Assembly: GCA_021464245.1 (NCBI GenBank)
Contig: JADCRB010000010.1
Coordinates: forward strand, 2,312,735-2,376,734
From: Carallia brachiata
Taxonomy: Eukaryota; Streptophyta; Magnoliopsida; Malpighiales; Rhizophoraceae
Direction: 5' to 3'
DNA: 64,000 bases
Both the position numbers and the translations under genes were made by a program. Each line of letters opens with the position of its first letter. The stretch's first letter is position 1. The notes beneath the pieces are model-generated. The model ran no database searches. It worked only from the letters and a program-made list of their open reading frames with translations, and was not told the DNA's origin. Below, in pieces: positions 1-10,888 of the stretch.

Positions 1-641
1 ACCCATATTTCCTCAAAACTTGGTAACCCAAATTATGAAAGATACTTTATATAAAAATAATTTACGTTATGGCCAAAAATACTTCAGCTAAAGTGGTATC
101 TTATTTAGTTGTAGGATTGATAGTGCTAAACTCATACCTTATTATTGAAGTAAAAATGGACAGTGGTGCGGATAGCGGTGCCCTGACGTGATGTTTTATG
201 GTGCAAAAAAGAAAAAAGCTTTGTGTCTGCAGGTTTAAGTTTAATTTCCACTTAATTTTTTGCAAGCGCTCCATTTTCTCCCAATTTCAGTGATGTTCTT
301 AAGAAAATATTCAAATGACTATTCAGTGTATATGCCCACATTTATCCGTCACTTTTAGAAAATTGTGAGCCTTGAAGAGGAATCCCCTTTAAACACTTGC
401 TTCAAACATTTTATATTATTTACATATGTAAGTTTTTTGATGTGTTTCTCAACTGCTTTCATTCTACTATTTTTCTACCTTCCCAGTGGGCGGGTAATAA
501 TTATTTCGTGTGTGGAAATGGTTGCTTCTCTAGTGATTTAAAACCATTTTTCCCACGCTATCAAAAGGATGATGTTTGGCACTCTCTGTTGTTTTTTTCC
601 CCTTCTTTCTCTCTCTCTCTGTTTTTTTTTTTTTTGTGTAG
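1..641 (+). other. AT-rich non-coding stretch, probable intron
   Basis: No supportable coding region is seen. The stretch ends in a long pyrimidine tract (CT repeats then about 14 T) followed by TGTAG at 637-641, which has the form of a plant 3' splice site. The short open frames here are T-rich and look non-coding. Confidence 0.4.
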
Positions 642-778
642 AATTCTGCATACATTCACAAATGCTAGGGCCAGATGAGGATAACAGGAAAGAGTCATAT
701 GTTCATCACGAATTACAAGAGGCTAGAACCCTCTTAGACCTTGTGTTCATTCAAAATCCCAAATCTGGAGGGGCTTGA
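642..778 (+). CDS. Possible terminal coding exon of an unrecognised host gene
   Basis: After the splice-acceptor-like TGTAG at 637-641 an open frame runs about 45 codons to a TGA at 776-778. The residues are charged and mixed (for example DEDNRKESYVHHELQEARTL), quite unlike the phenylalanine- and serine-rich translations of the T-rich DNA on both sides, and they would form an amphipathic helix. No signal peptide, membrane segment or known domain is visible. Upstream exons, if real, lie to the left of the window or in the first 600 bases, where I could not find them. I do not recognise the family. It could also be a chance frame next to a chance pyrimidine tract. Confidence 0.35.
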
Positions 779-1999
779 GTTAGACAACTGATTTTTCATA
801 CTTTCATAGGCTCTTGATTATTGCTCAAACATGTTTGATTCTTTTATCAAATGCTTCATGTTTGTTGTCTTTTTGCATTTCCTTGTTATGTTTTATCAAA
901 TGTCTAGCAGTGATGTTTTGTGGAATTTTGTTATTATTGCAGTCGAAGATCATACTAATTTTTACACACTTTTTACTGCCAGCATTGGCATGTTCCTTTT
1001 TTAATTACTTAGTTTGACAAGTTTTATTTTGCTATTTGAAAATTGATGACTTGTGGTTCTATTTTGGGAGTTACAGGTTCTGTTTTGGTTGCATTGACAG
1101 CTGGGCTACAATCATAAACTTTTGCCCACTTTGCTAGAATGAGTTGCAATTGATCACTTGTGTTTCAGTGAGTAAGTGAGTGAAGAGTTCTTCCAAGTAT
1201 TATTTCTATTATCATTTTATGGGAAGCTTTTCCATTTTTGGTATGATTTGGAAAATCAGGTCTATTTGTGTCCCATGATTCTTTAAGCTCATCAAGTCAT
1301 TGGCACCTTTGTTCTGTTCTTGAAATTTTATTTAAGTTTGTGCAGTTTGGCAGCTAAATTTGTGTGGTTGTGAAGGTATATGATACTATTAGAAGCAAGA
1401 AGGTTGATGAAGACTTATTGTCCATGTCCCTCTCTATCATTGTCTCTTATTTTCTAGTTGCTATTTTTTTTAATTCCCTTGATATCCTTTCCATTTCACT
1501 GATAATTCACTCGAGTTTAATAATCTTTTTTGTAGTCTCTTATTTTCTGTTTAGTATTTTTAATGGCACTACCTCACCCATTACATGCGTCAAGCCTTTA
1601 GTGTTATTAGATAGAATAGAAAGAGATTCTTGTCAATCCTTCTTGTAGAGGTTTTTGCATGTGCAGTTCTACATGTGGGAAAGCTTGCCATGCATAGACA
1701 GATGCACATAGGTATAAGCCCATTATTTTATTTTCTGATTTGATCCTTGTTGGATCAGTAGGCTCTTTGATTATAGTTGATGCTCCTGTGTTCGGCTTAG
1801 GATACTTTCTTTACTGATGGACATTCTTGCTTTGCTTTGCAGTGTGTTTGGTCTCTTTAATGTTCCAGCTAAGTGGCAATTTTTCGGCTGCTCCAGTCTC
1901 TGTATTTTGTTTTATCATCTTTTTTTTCTTACTATTGGGCATTTACGTCTTATGTCTACAGTTATTTGTTTTCACTTTATGTCTTGTGCACTTTTCAGA
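779..1999 (+). other. AT-rich non-coding DNA, possible 3' UTR or spliced UTR introns
   Basis: T-rich sequence on the + strand with several intron-like TTTGCAG or TTTTCAG stretches but no convincing exon. Open frames here encode only low-complexity hydrophobic residues. It ends where the first copia remnant begins, near 2000. Confidence 0.35.
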
Positions 2000-2002
2000 G
2001 GT

Positions 2003-3549
2003 TCAGACCAATTTCTGCTTTTTGCTCTTCCCAATAGCAAGATTACCTCTAACAAATGTATAGTACCCATGTGTAGATCTTCTATCTAAGGAACTTCTTG
2101 CCCAATTAACATTCGTATAACCATGGATGTTTAAGTGATTATTCTTTGTAAACAAAATACCTCTTTTAGGAGTACCTTTGAGATATTTCAATAGTCACAA
2201 CACAACTTCCAGGCAAACTTTATGGCGATTATGCATAAATTGGCTCACTTGACTCACCATATGCAATATTCGGCCTTGTATATGCCAGATAAATCAATCT
2301 TCCAACGAGTCACTGGTACTACTCCTTATCCACAAAACCTGAGACCACATCATCTCCCAGTTTGTGGTTTTGGACTAGTGGCGTGTCCACTAGCTTACAA
2401 TCAAATAATCCCGTCTCTCCTATATGAGAGAAAAATTTCACGCCTTGACCTCGCGACCTCAATTCCCAAAAAATGTCTTAGGCCTCCAAGATTTTTTATC
2501 TCAAATTCTGTTGTCAGTTGTTTCCATAAATGGGATATTTTCTTTTTATCATCCCCAGTGATAATCATATTGTCAACATAAATTATGATTGCGGTTACTA
2601 ACCCATTTGGTCGCTTCAAAAATAGAGTATGATCAAAGTTACTCTATTTGTAACATTGTCTCTTCATAGCCAGGCTAAACCGACCAAACCAGGCACTTGG
2701 CGATTGCTTAAACTAGTATAGTGCCTTCTTGAGCTTACGAACAATCTATTCCCTTGTAAGCAGCACAAAGCCTGGTAGAACATCCATGTATACCTCTTCA
2801 GTCAAACTCCTGTAAAGGAAGGCATTTTTCACATCAAATTGATGCAAGGGCCAATCCATATTTGTAGCGAGAGATAATCATACCCTCACAATATTTAACT
2901 TTGCTACAAGAGAGAAAGTTTCTTGGTAGTTAATACCATATACTTGATTATTTTCTTTTGTGATTAGTCGGGCCTTGTACCTCTCTACTGATCCATCTGC
3001 TTTGCATTTAATTGAAAAGACCCATGTACATCCCATTGGCTTCTTCCTCATAAGAAAAGTTACTAGCTTCCAGGTGTCATTTTTCTCCAATTCTTCATTA
3101 ATTGCCTTGACTCATTTCAGGTCATTCAATGCTTCTTGGACAGTCTTTGGCACAAATTCAGAGGACAATGTGTTCACAAAATTTTTTAATAGAGGAGACA
3201 ATTCCTTTGTATTGACATGAGTTACAATAGGGTACTTTGCCTTCTTTGTTGCCACTTTTGGGGAATATATGCTTGGTGGAACACCTTTATTCTGTTTGGG
3301 AAGCAATCTATAACCAGACACATTAGCTTCATCATAAGTATGTAGATCTAGAAGGCTTACCTCAAGAAAATTTTTAGGAGTCTGATGGGGTACAGTTGAG
3401 AGAGATTTAGGCTCTTTTAGACCCTTCATGGCTTCAGGTTCGCTGGAACCATCAACACTTGATTCGGTCACTTTTGACTCCTCTAAAACTTGTGTTTAAA
3501 CCCCAGGTGACCCTCTTAGACTGTCAACTAGAATGATCGAGTTTATGAG
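2003..3549 (-). pseudogene. Copia-1 reverse transcriptase and RNase H remnant
   Basis: The linker after integrase is at 3112-3471. RT begins at 3090 with NDTWKLVTF, GCTWVFSIKCKADGSVERYK. The catalytic motif at about 2570 reads YVDNMIITGDD, where copia RT needs YVDD, so the second aspartate is lost. The RNase H part (2003-2191) carries LKGTPKRGILF, a GYTNVNW segment where an Asp is expected, and a degenerate SKKQ. It ends within RNase H. The enzyme is dead by residue loss as well as by stops. Confidence 0.85.
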
Positions 3550-4645
3550 TTAGTTCTTATCCCCGACAACCTCCTCATCTAGTAAATTAGTGCAAATGTT
3601 CCCAACTGCAAAGCCATGCCATATCTCCAAATTACCCATATAATCTACTCTAACTTCATCTTGTATAAAGGAATTCACTTTAATTTCTATCGTAAAAAAA
3701 TATTCTGACTCGATAAAAGTGACATTCATGGTAGTGTACAATCTTCTCGTAAATGGATCATAACATCTATAGCCCTTTTCTGGGTTCCGTATCCCAGAAA
3801 ACCACAACGAACTTCACGTAGATCAAGTTTAGTTCATTGGCTTTTCTGGGCATGGACATATGCTGTACAATTGAAAATTTTGGTTCCAACATTAAGATCG
3901 AAGGAAAGGATACATATTGAGTGAAGACCTATAGTGATGTCTGAAGTCTCAATACTCTAGATGACATCCAATTTAGCAAATATACCACTGTTGTGACTAC
4001 ATCTACCCAGAACCATTTGGGTAATAAGGATGATATCATAAGTGCTCTGGCTATTTCCATGACGTGTATATTCTTCCCTTTTGCAACCCCCTTTTATTGC
4101 GGTGTCTGGGCATAAGTTGTTTCATGAATAATGCCGTGTTCCTGCAAATATCATTTTATTTCTCTACTATCATTCTTCCCTCTATTGTTCGATCTAGCCA
4201 CTTGTGTTTTTGTATTATATTTTGTCCAAATCTTATAAAAAATTTGAAACATCTCATAAACATCGCTCTTATTTTTTGATGAATATAATCATGTCATCTT
4301 GGTGTAATCATCAACAAAAGTATTAAACCATCTAATTCTAGATTGAATTGTAATTGGTACTGGCCCCCAGACATCAGAATGAACCAAAGCAAATAGAGTT
4401 TTGTCTTATGTCAAACTAGTAGGACAAGAAGCTCGATGGCTCTTTGACAAAATAAAAGTCTCACATTTAGACATAGATATGACAATTTAAGAATAAATTT
4501 AGAAACAAGTGCTTCAAATATGAAAAAAAATGGATGTCCAAAACGTCGATGCCATAACTAAATCTCCTTCTCATCGTTATTAGTCTTTCTAACATAGTTG
4601 ACTTGGCTTTTGGCATAATCATCCAGGTAATATAGTTCATCTCTC
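3550..4645 (-). pseudogene. Copia-1 integrase remnant
   Basis: The frame broken around 4400-4300 reads LVHSDVWGPVPI followed by NTFVDDYTKMT, the start of the DDE integrase core with two of the acidic positions. The C-terminal part at 3550-3807 reads RNPEKGYRCYDPFTRRLY, typical of the copia integrase tail, which describes modified host-like text of the polyprotein between integrase and RT. The zinc-binding HHCC region before it is poorly preserved. Many stops and frameshifts are present. Confidence 0.75.
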
Positions 4646-5261
4646 TTAGTACCATGACCTGGTGAGGATATCCTGAAATAAACAGAAACTAAGAAATATC
4701 AGCACACAGCAATTTAATTCTTTAATCATTTGGCTAGCAGACAATAATTTACTTGCTAATGACGAAATTAACAAGGTATTGTTCAATGAAAAAGACATGG
4801 ATAGGTCTACTTTTCCTACACTCATAACCAGATACACGACTCTATTGGCATTGGTTACAGACATCCAATTCAGAGAGTAAGGCATTGTAAAGTCTCGTGA
4901 ATGAAACGTCATATGATCAGTCATTTCAGAATCAATAATCCATAAACAGTTACTTGGATTTTTTTTTAGATTCTGGTTTATTTTTGGCAGCAAGAAAATA
5001 AACTCCCATTGACTCAGTCTCGTATGCATTTGTTGGAAAATTCTCCTGAGGCACAAGAGACAATTACGACATTGAGGTACTGCTCTCCACCAATGCTACT
5101 CTTTCTGCATTCTCCCCTTGACCACCAGTCTCATCTCGCTTCTTATTAGCTTTTAGTTCATGCCACCAGTCAGGATAACCATGAATTTTGAAGCATGACT
5201 CTTTAGTGTGCTTTGGATTCCCACATTAACTGCATTTGCTGCCACCTTCACTTGTCAATTT
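4646..5261 (-). pseudogene. Copia-1 zinc knuckle and aspartic protease remnant
   Basis: A CX2CX4HX4C zinc knuckle is visible at about 5200-5255 (residues after the second C: GNPKHTKESC), with a stop between its first two cysteines. Next, in the frame at 4646-5056, comes WIIDSEMTDHM, the active-site region of a copia protease in which the usual glycine after DS is replaced by E. The loss of that glycine and the stops mean no active protease. Confidence 0.75.
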
Positions 5262-5998
5262 TTTGCCTGTTAGCTTCCCAAGTTGAATGACCTGTGACAA
5301 GGGTTATTTGATGCTTTCTTTTGACACCATCGCCAAACTTGTTGGAACTGGTTCGTTTTCCTTTGCAGGCATTATAGCTTGTCTTAAATCTTCCCTGCAC
5401 ACAAATGCATATGCTTGGTCAATAGTGAGAGAGTTTGGCTTGCAGCACGTTACCTCTAATCTTGTCCAAACGATCATCAAGACCATTAAGGAATGTGTAG
5501 ACCTTGTCTTTTTGGAGTGAGGAGTTATGTTTATTTATATCAGCAACACACTCAATTGGGTTCATACCACAAAAATCAATCTATCGCAATAAATGGTACA
5601 AATTATTATAATAGGACTCAATTGACCCTCCTCCTTGTTTTAACTGAGTCACTCTTCTCTTGAGTTTATATACCTATGACGTGTCACTACCATCATAATA
5701 TGTCGTCGACACAGTGCCTTAGACTGCTTTCGCAGTCAGAAATCAGATCTAGTTACTAATTAATTAAGGGTTTATAGAATTGATTAGCCATCCCTTAATT
5801 ATGACATTCTCTATTCTCCACTTTTTGAATGTCATGTCCGTCCCATGAGGTTGAGGAAGATCACCATTAATATATCCCAAAGTCCATAATTGAAGCCATC
5901 CAATTTGATTCCAATCCCAGCTATACCCAACTCAAGACCTCTCAAAGTCAGGCTCAAGAGAATATTATATAATTCAACCTTAAAAAGTTCAAACATGA
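5262..5998 (-). pseudogene. Copia-1 gag remnant
   Basis: Minus-strand translation gives a recognisable copia gag of the UBN2/retrotransposon-gag type, read with interruptions. Near the start it has GIKLDGFNYGLW (about 5915), then TFKKWRIENVIIKGWL (about 5810), TTYYDGSDTS (about 5690), LKQGGGSIESYYNNLYHLL (about 5620) and FLNGLDDRLDKIRGN (about 5480). At least three in-frame stops lie between 5790 and 5690. Gag forms the particle that packages the element's RNA; this copy cannot make it. Confidence 0.8.
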
Positions 5999-6329
5999 TT
6001 GTTTATTGGCTTCCTTGATATTGCATTAGAATAAAAATAAAGAAGTCTAGTGAAACACATGAGGCCATTTACAGTCATCTTTAATTGCTTATTTTGTTTC
6101 TTAATACATTTCAATTGGTTTATTTTAGCTTCTAACTCTTCAGTCATAAAAAAATATTTTCCAAATAAAAATATTATTTTTTTTTTCATTTTTCTCTCGC
6201 TCTCTCAAATCATACTTTCACAAACCTATTATGACCATAAGAAACATAACAAGGCACTTGACAACACAACCCTAGTGCCAAGATTAGAATTTCATCACAC
6301 GATGGAGTGAAAAACTGCATGCCTATTAC
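5999..6329. other. Unassigned stretch between Copia-1 gag and the Copia-2 LTR
   Basis: No coding sequence. It may hold the leader or LTR remnant of Copia-1 or the last bases of the Copia-2 3' LTR. I could not place the boundary. Confidence 0.3.
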
Positions 6330-6705
6330 AAGTGGTTCCCCTTTGTCTGTTTGGAATCAAATGGTCATGCATAGAAAAAAATCGCAATGGAATAAATATT
6401 TAAAAATTTTGATTCCCAAAAACATATTAGTGGCTTGTTAAATGTAATCACAAACTAACTTAAGAACAAGAGCTTGTTACCAACGAATCAAATATTATCT
6501 TCTCTTTCAGGCCTATTCAACAAATTGTCGCTAACCACCACTGTCCAACACTTGGCCTGTAATAGTATCCACACAGGAACTGCGAAAGATAACTCTCCTA
6601 AACCTAAACTCTTTTAGGGAGAAAGAGAGAAAAGAAGGCAAGCTTAAGAAACTGTGCTACCTCTAGATGAATAGAAAAACTGTCTATTAGGCAAGCCTTG
6701 TGAGG

Positions 6706-6718
6706 TCTATTTATAGAG
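6706..6718 (-). promoter_or_regulatory. TATA box of the Copia-2 LTR
   Basis: The minus strand reads CTCTATAAATAGA, a strong plant TATA element. It is placed within the LTR so that transcription would start some 30 bases further left and run towards the left end of the LTR. Confidence 0.55.
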
Positions 6719-7282
6719 AACTTAAACTATGTTACCTTTATTGTATATTTCTCATAAATTACACATTAGTCCCTATAAATTTAAATATCATATATTTGAT
6801 CTCAAATGTTTCTCAAACTTTTCAATCAAGTTCAACTTGATCTCCTTCTACGTTTTTCATCAATTTCCTTAATGTGTGTGACTCATTAGAATCCTAACAT
6901 GTTGGTAATGAATATAAATTATAATCCTAAAGAGTTAGATAAATTAAACTCTTTAAATTTGTCATTAATTCTCTAATTTGTTAATTTATACTCATAGATC
7001 AATAATGATATCTAACAACGTATCATGGCCACCCAAATGTCAAAACTGTCAAAGTAGTTTAACAAATCCCTTCACTGAACAGTCTTCTAGTGTAATTCAA
7101 TCCTTTCGTCATCAAAATGTTCTAAAAAGACAGAGAGTATGAAATTACTGTCTGTTCTATGTTGTCTAATTATATTCGTTCTATAATAATTAAATTAATT
7201 TAGTCATTGATTCCATGAATGAGATTATAACTCTTTATAACCCTAATTCCACCTTGCGCAAGGACTCTTTGAATCAATACTT

Positions 7283-7412
7283 ACTAAGAACGGTAGAATA
7301 TTTTTTTATAATTACTTTAGGGTAATGAATCATTTATCAATCACTCAACTAAGAACGGTGAAATATTTTTTTATAATTACTTTAGGGTAATGAATCCTTT
7401 ATCAATCACTCT
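7283..7412. repeat. 65-bp tandem duplication inside the Copia-2 LTR
   Basis: Two adjacent 65-bp units at 7283-7347 and 7348-7412 both start ACTAAGAACGG and end TATCAATCACTC. They differ at only about four positions by eye. Confidence 0.9.
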
Positions 7413-8039
7413 ACTATCTCCATATAATTCATGATATATCAAATGCAAACTCTTACAACCGATCCTTGATTAGGACAACTCAGAAGTAAGATCAAAGCAC
7501 ATTAATTTCTTTATGAGATACGTTAGTAGTCTCAAATCTAAGGATCACATACACAACTATCATATGAGAAATTCTTTAGACACACAAGTGATGTTTTATT
7601 TGGGAACTCTCATACCGGGTCAATTTAGGGAACTTCTTCAACTAACAAGTGCCCATATGTTTACTCAGATTTATCTATACTTAAGTCTATGAGATTGACT
7701 ACTTCCTTCACAAGAAAAAAACATAATATGTGCTAGTCTTATGGCTTCATAAATGTCTCGTCTTGATGGGACATTGACTAAGAATATTTAGGAATAATAC
7801 TTTGATGCAATAAGTATCTCATAAGTATGATCACATCATAATTACTTTTGTAAACTATATTTATTCCATGAACTTTATCTTTAGAATGTACTGATTATCA
7901 TATTAACTATATGAACATTCTAAAGATAAAAAATATCTTTTATAAATAATTATATGCATAAAATATCAAATTTGTCTATAATAAATAACCAACTAATTGG
8001 CTACTAGGGCATACGTTAACCATCTCCCAGTTGCACTAT

Positions 8040-9464
8040 AGCTAATCAACTATGTATCTGATACCATAACCATTCGTATGACGATTATGTTTCTGCTGGG
8101 ACAATGGCTTAGTGAGACCAACAGTCGGATTCTCATCAGAGGGTAGTCGCTCAATCTTTATATTTTTTGTTTCAAATGTTTCCTGAATAATATGAAAGCG
8201 CAGAATTATATGTTTTGATCGTTGATGAGACTTTGGTTCCTTTGCTTCTACAGTGACTTTATTGTTGTCATGGTAAAAAGGTACAGGACCAACACCTAGT
8301 TCAGTAATGAACTTCTTGATCCAAACTGCTTATTTTGCTGCCTTAGATGTAGATATGTACTCAGCTTCGCTTGTTGAATCTGTGGTCGTCTCTTGTTTGG
8401 AACTTTTCCAATTGATATTATTGCCATTAAGAGTAAATATATATCTAGACTGCGACTTGTTATCATCTTTGTTAAACTGAAAACTTGCATCCATAGGCAA
8501 GAAAGACATCTTTTGTCTTTTATAAGTACTTTAGGATGTTCTTGACTGCAATCCAGTGATGCTCATTGGATCACCCTGGTATCTACTCGTTATGCTCAAA
8601 GCATAGAAGACATATGGTCTCATGCATAGCATCACATATATGATGGATCCTATAGCAGACGTATAGGGGATCTTCTCCATCCTATCTCTCTCAATTTGTG
8701 TCTTAAGACACAAGTCCTCGATACACGCCATGCTACATAGGCAAAATTCATTTCTTAGATTCCTCCACGTTAAACCATTTTTATACTTTGTCTATATATA
8801 TTGATTTGGACAATCCAAGCAGCATTTGAGGTCTATCTCCATATATCTTAATTCCCAGAATATAAGCCGTTTCTCCTAAATCTTGCATAGAGAAGTTCTT
8901 GGACAACCAAACCTTAACAAATTGGAACATTGGTACATTGTTTCCTGTCAATAATATGTTATCCTTATATAATATTGGGAAAATGAGTACACTCCCACTA
9001 ACCTTCTTATAAACACAAGTTTCAACCATATTTTAAACAAAATCAAACTCTTTGATTGGTTTGTCAAAACGGATGTTTCAATTCCTTAAAGCTTGCTTTA
9101 GTCCATAAATAGACCTTTACAGCTTGCATACCTTATTAGAATGATCTTTGGATTCAAAACCCTTAAGCTGTGTCATAGACACATCGTCAAGCAATTTCCC
9201 ATTCATGAATGCTATTTTGACATCTATCTGCCAGATCTCATAATAATGGTATGCATTAATGGCTAGACGTATTCTAATGGATTTAAGCATGGTCACAGGT
9301 GAAAAGGTTTCATTATAGTTAACTCCTCACCTTTATTTGTAACATTTTGCAACTAGTCTAGCCTTATAAGTTTGAACATTAGCATTTATGTCAGTCTTTC
9401 TTTTAAAGACTCATTTACACCCTAAAGATTTTATCCCTTTAGGTGGATCAACCAAACTTTGTAC
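8040..9464 (-). pseudogene. Copia-2 reverse transcriptase and RNase H remnant
   Basis: RT pieces are spread over several frames. At about 8970 the active site reads YKDNILLTGNN where YVDD is needed, so two of four motif residues are changed. At 8531-8731 the end of RT reads IPYTSAIGSIIYVMLCMRP. RNase H follows at 8296-8490 with only scattered matches to the family. The copy is inactive. Confidence 0.75.
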
Positions 9465-10886
9465 TTAGTGATTATACATGGACTCTATTTCAGACTTCAT
9501 CACTTCAAGCCATTTAGATGAATCAATATTAGATATTGCTTTATTATAACTAGTAAGATTATCATCTATAAGCTTAACATCACTTCCTTTATCAACAAGT
9601 GACTGGTACTGTTTAGAATGTCGATGTTTCTTACTAGATCTATGGAGTTCTTGTGTTTCTTGAGCTTGAGGTGGTGCAACTTTTGCAGTATACTCTCGCA
9701 CATATGCCATTTCGATTTCATTTTGTGGGTCTTGAACTTCTTGAAGTTCTATTTTACTCTCATTACTCCCTTGGAGAATAAATTCTCTCTCATAAAAGAT
9801 AGCATACTTTGAGACAAACACTTTTTTCTCAACTTGGTGGTGAAAGTAGCATTCATAAGTTTCTTCTGGATAGCCCACAAATTTGCGCTTATCTGACCTA
9901 GATCTAAGTTTTTCAAATAATGACCACTTCATATAAGCATCACATCTCCAAATTTTTAGACACGACATGTTTATTCTTTTACCATTCCATATCTCACATG
10001 TTGTCTTGTCAATAGATTTGGATAGAACTCTATTAAGAAGGTAAGCAGCAGTATCAAGGGCATAACCCCAAAAGGATAAAGGAATATCAACTCAACTCAT
10101 CATAGATCAAACCATATCCAATAAGGTTTTATTTTTCTTCTTAAAAACAACATTATGTTGTGGTGTGCTAAGAGGAGTCTATTGTGAGAGAATCTCATTC
10201 TCTTTTAAATAATCATGAAATTCTTAGTTTAAGTCTTTACCTCATTGATCTGATCGTAAGATTTTAATACTTCTGCTAGTTTCTTTCTCTAATTCAAATT
10301 TAAAGTCTTTGAACTTTTCAAAAGCTTCAAATTAGTATTACTTTAAATACACGCAATCATATCTAGAATGATCATCTATGAATGTAATAAAATAACGAAA
10401 ACTAGCCCTTGCATGTGTTGTAATTGGACCACATACATCTGTATGTATAAGTCCTAATAACTCATTAGCACGTTCTCCTTTTCCTATAATAGAAGTCTTA
10501 GTCATATGATCCAATAAATAAGACTCACAAGTTCCATATGATTCATGATTAAATGGATTCAAGTAACCATCTTTATGTAACTTAGTGATTATTATTTCAT
10601 TGATATGACCTAAACAATAGTTCCGTACAAAAGATGCGTTTTGATTATCCATTTTGAGTCTTTTGTTATTTATGTTGAAAATAGGTCTTTTAAGATTAAG
10701 TACATACAAACCATTTGCATAAGCACCAAGTCCATAATAAACATCATATTTATAAAAAGAAAAACCTTTGTCCTTAAATGTAAAAGTAAATCCATTTAAA
10801 GTTAAACAAGAAATGGAAAAAATGTTTTGCAAAAGTATGGGAACATAATCACAATTATTTAGTTCTAGTACTAGGTCAGAAGGCAA
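9465..10886 (-). pseudogene. Copia-2 GAG-pre-integrase and integrase remnant
   Basis: The 182-residue frame at 10338-10886 starts in the region after protease (LVLELNNCDYVPILLQNIFS), passes a degenerate HHCC zinc-binding region (LGHINE, then YGTCESYLLDHMTK), and reaches the DDE core with ELLGLIHTDVCGPITTHA and YFITFIDDHSRY. The 167-residue frame at 9465-9968 holds the integrase tail (RKFVGYPEETYECYFHHQ) and the start of RT (SSKWLEVMKSEIESMY). Stops and frameshifts separate the two. The second catalytic Asp and the Glu of the DDE triad lie in the broken part at about 10330-10000. Confidence 0.8.
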
Positions 10887-10888
10887 AA

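Larger units (their letters stand above)
2000..5998 (-). mobile_element. Copia-1: decayed Ty1/copia retrotransposon body, no LTRs recognised
   Basis: On the minus strand the fragments follow copia order: gag (about 5998 to 5270), CCHC zinc knuckle (about 5250), aspartic protease (about 4950), integrase (about 4645 to 3550), reverse transcriptase (3090 to 2400) and RNase H (2190 to 2003). The integrase-before-RT order places it in copia, not gypsy. Each domain is split by frameshifts and stops. The RNase H stops abruptly near 2003, so the 3' end and 3' LTR are lost. No primer-binding site or 5' LTR was recognised to the right of gag before the LTR of Copia-2. Confidence 0.85.
6330..8021 (-). 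mobile_element. Long LTR of Copia-2 (its 3' LTR, minus orientation)
   Basis: The right edge is set by a pyrimidine-rich stretch at about 8022-8032, which is the complement of a polypurine tract directly before coding remnants of Copia-2. In minus orientation the LTR would start near 8021, has a TATA box at 6706-6718, and continues left for about 400 bases of R-U5. The left edge is not defined by sequence and is approximate. Length (about 1.7 kb) is at the long end for copia. A 65-bp tandem duplication lies inside. Confidence 0.55.
8022..10888 (-). mobile_element. Copia-2 internal region, 5' half missing
   Basis: Minus-strand order is GAG-pre-integrase and integrase core (10886 to 10338), integrase tail and linker (9968 to 9465), RT (about 9400 to 8531), RNase H (about 8490 to 8100), then the polypurine tract and the long LTR. 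Gag and protease are missing. At about 10888 the sequence jumps to the RT of a different copia element. Confidence 0.8.

Noticed and set aside
5759..5800. Inverted repeat TAATTAAGGG .. CCCTTAATTA
   Set aside because: It lies within the Copia-1 gag frame and is explained by coding sequence plus mutation; no evidence of a functional hairpin.
9618..9812. 64-codon plus-strand open frame
   Set aside because: Antisense shadow of the Copia-2 integrase tail on the minus strand.
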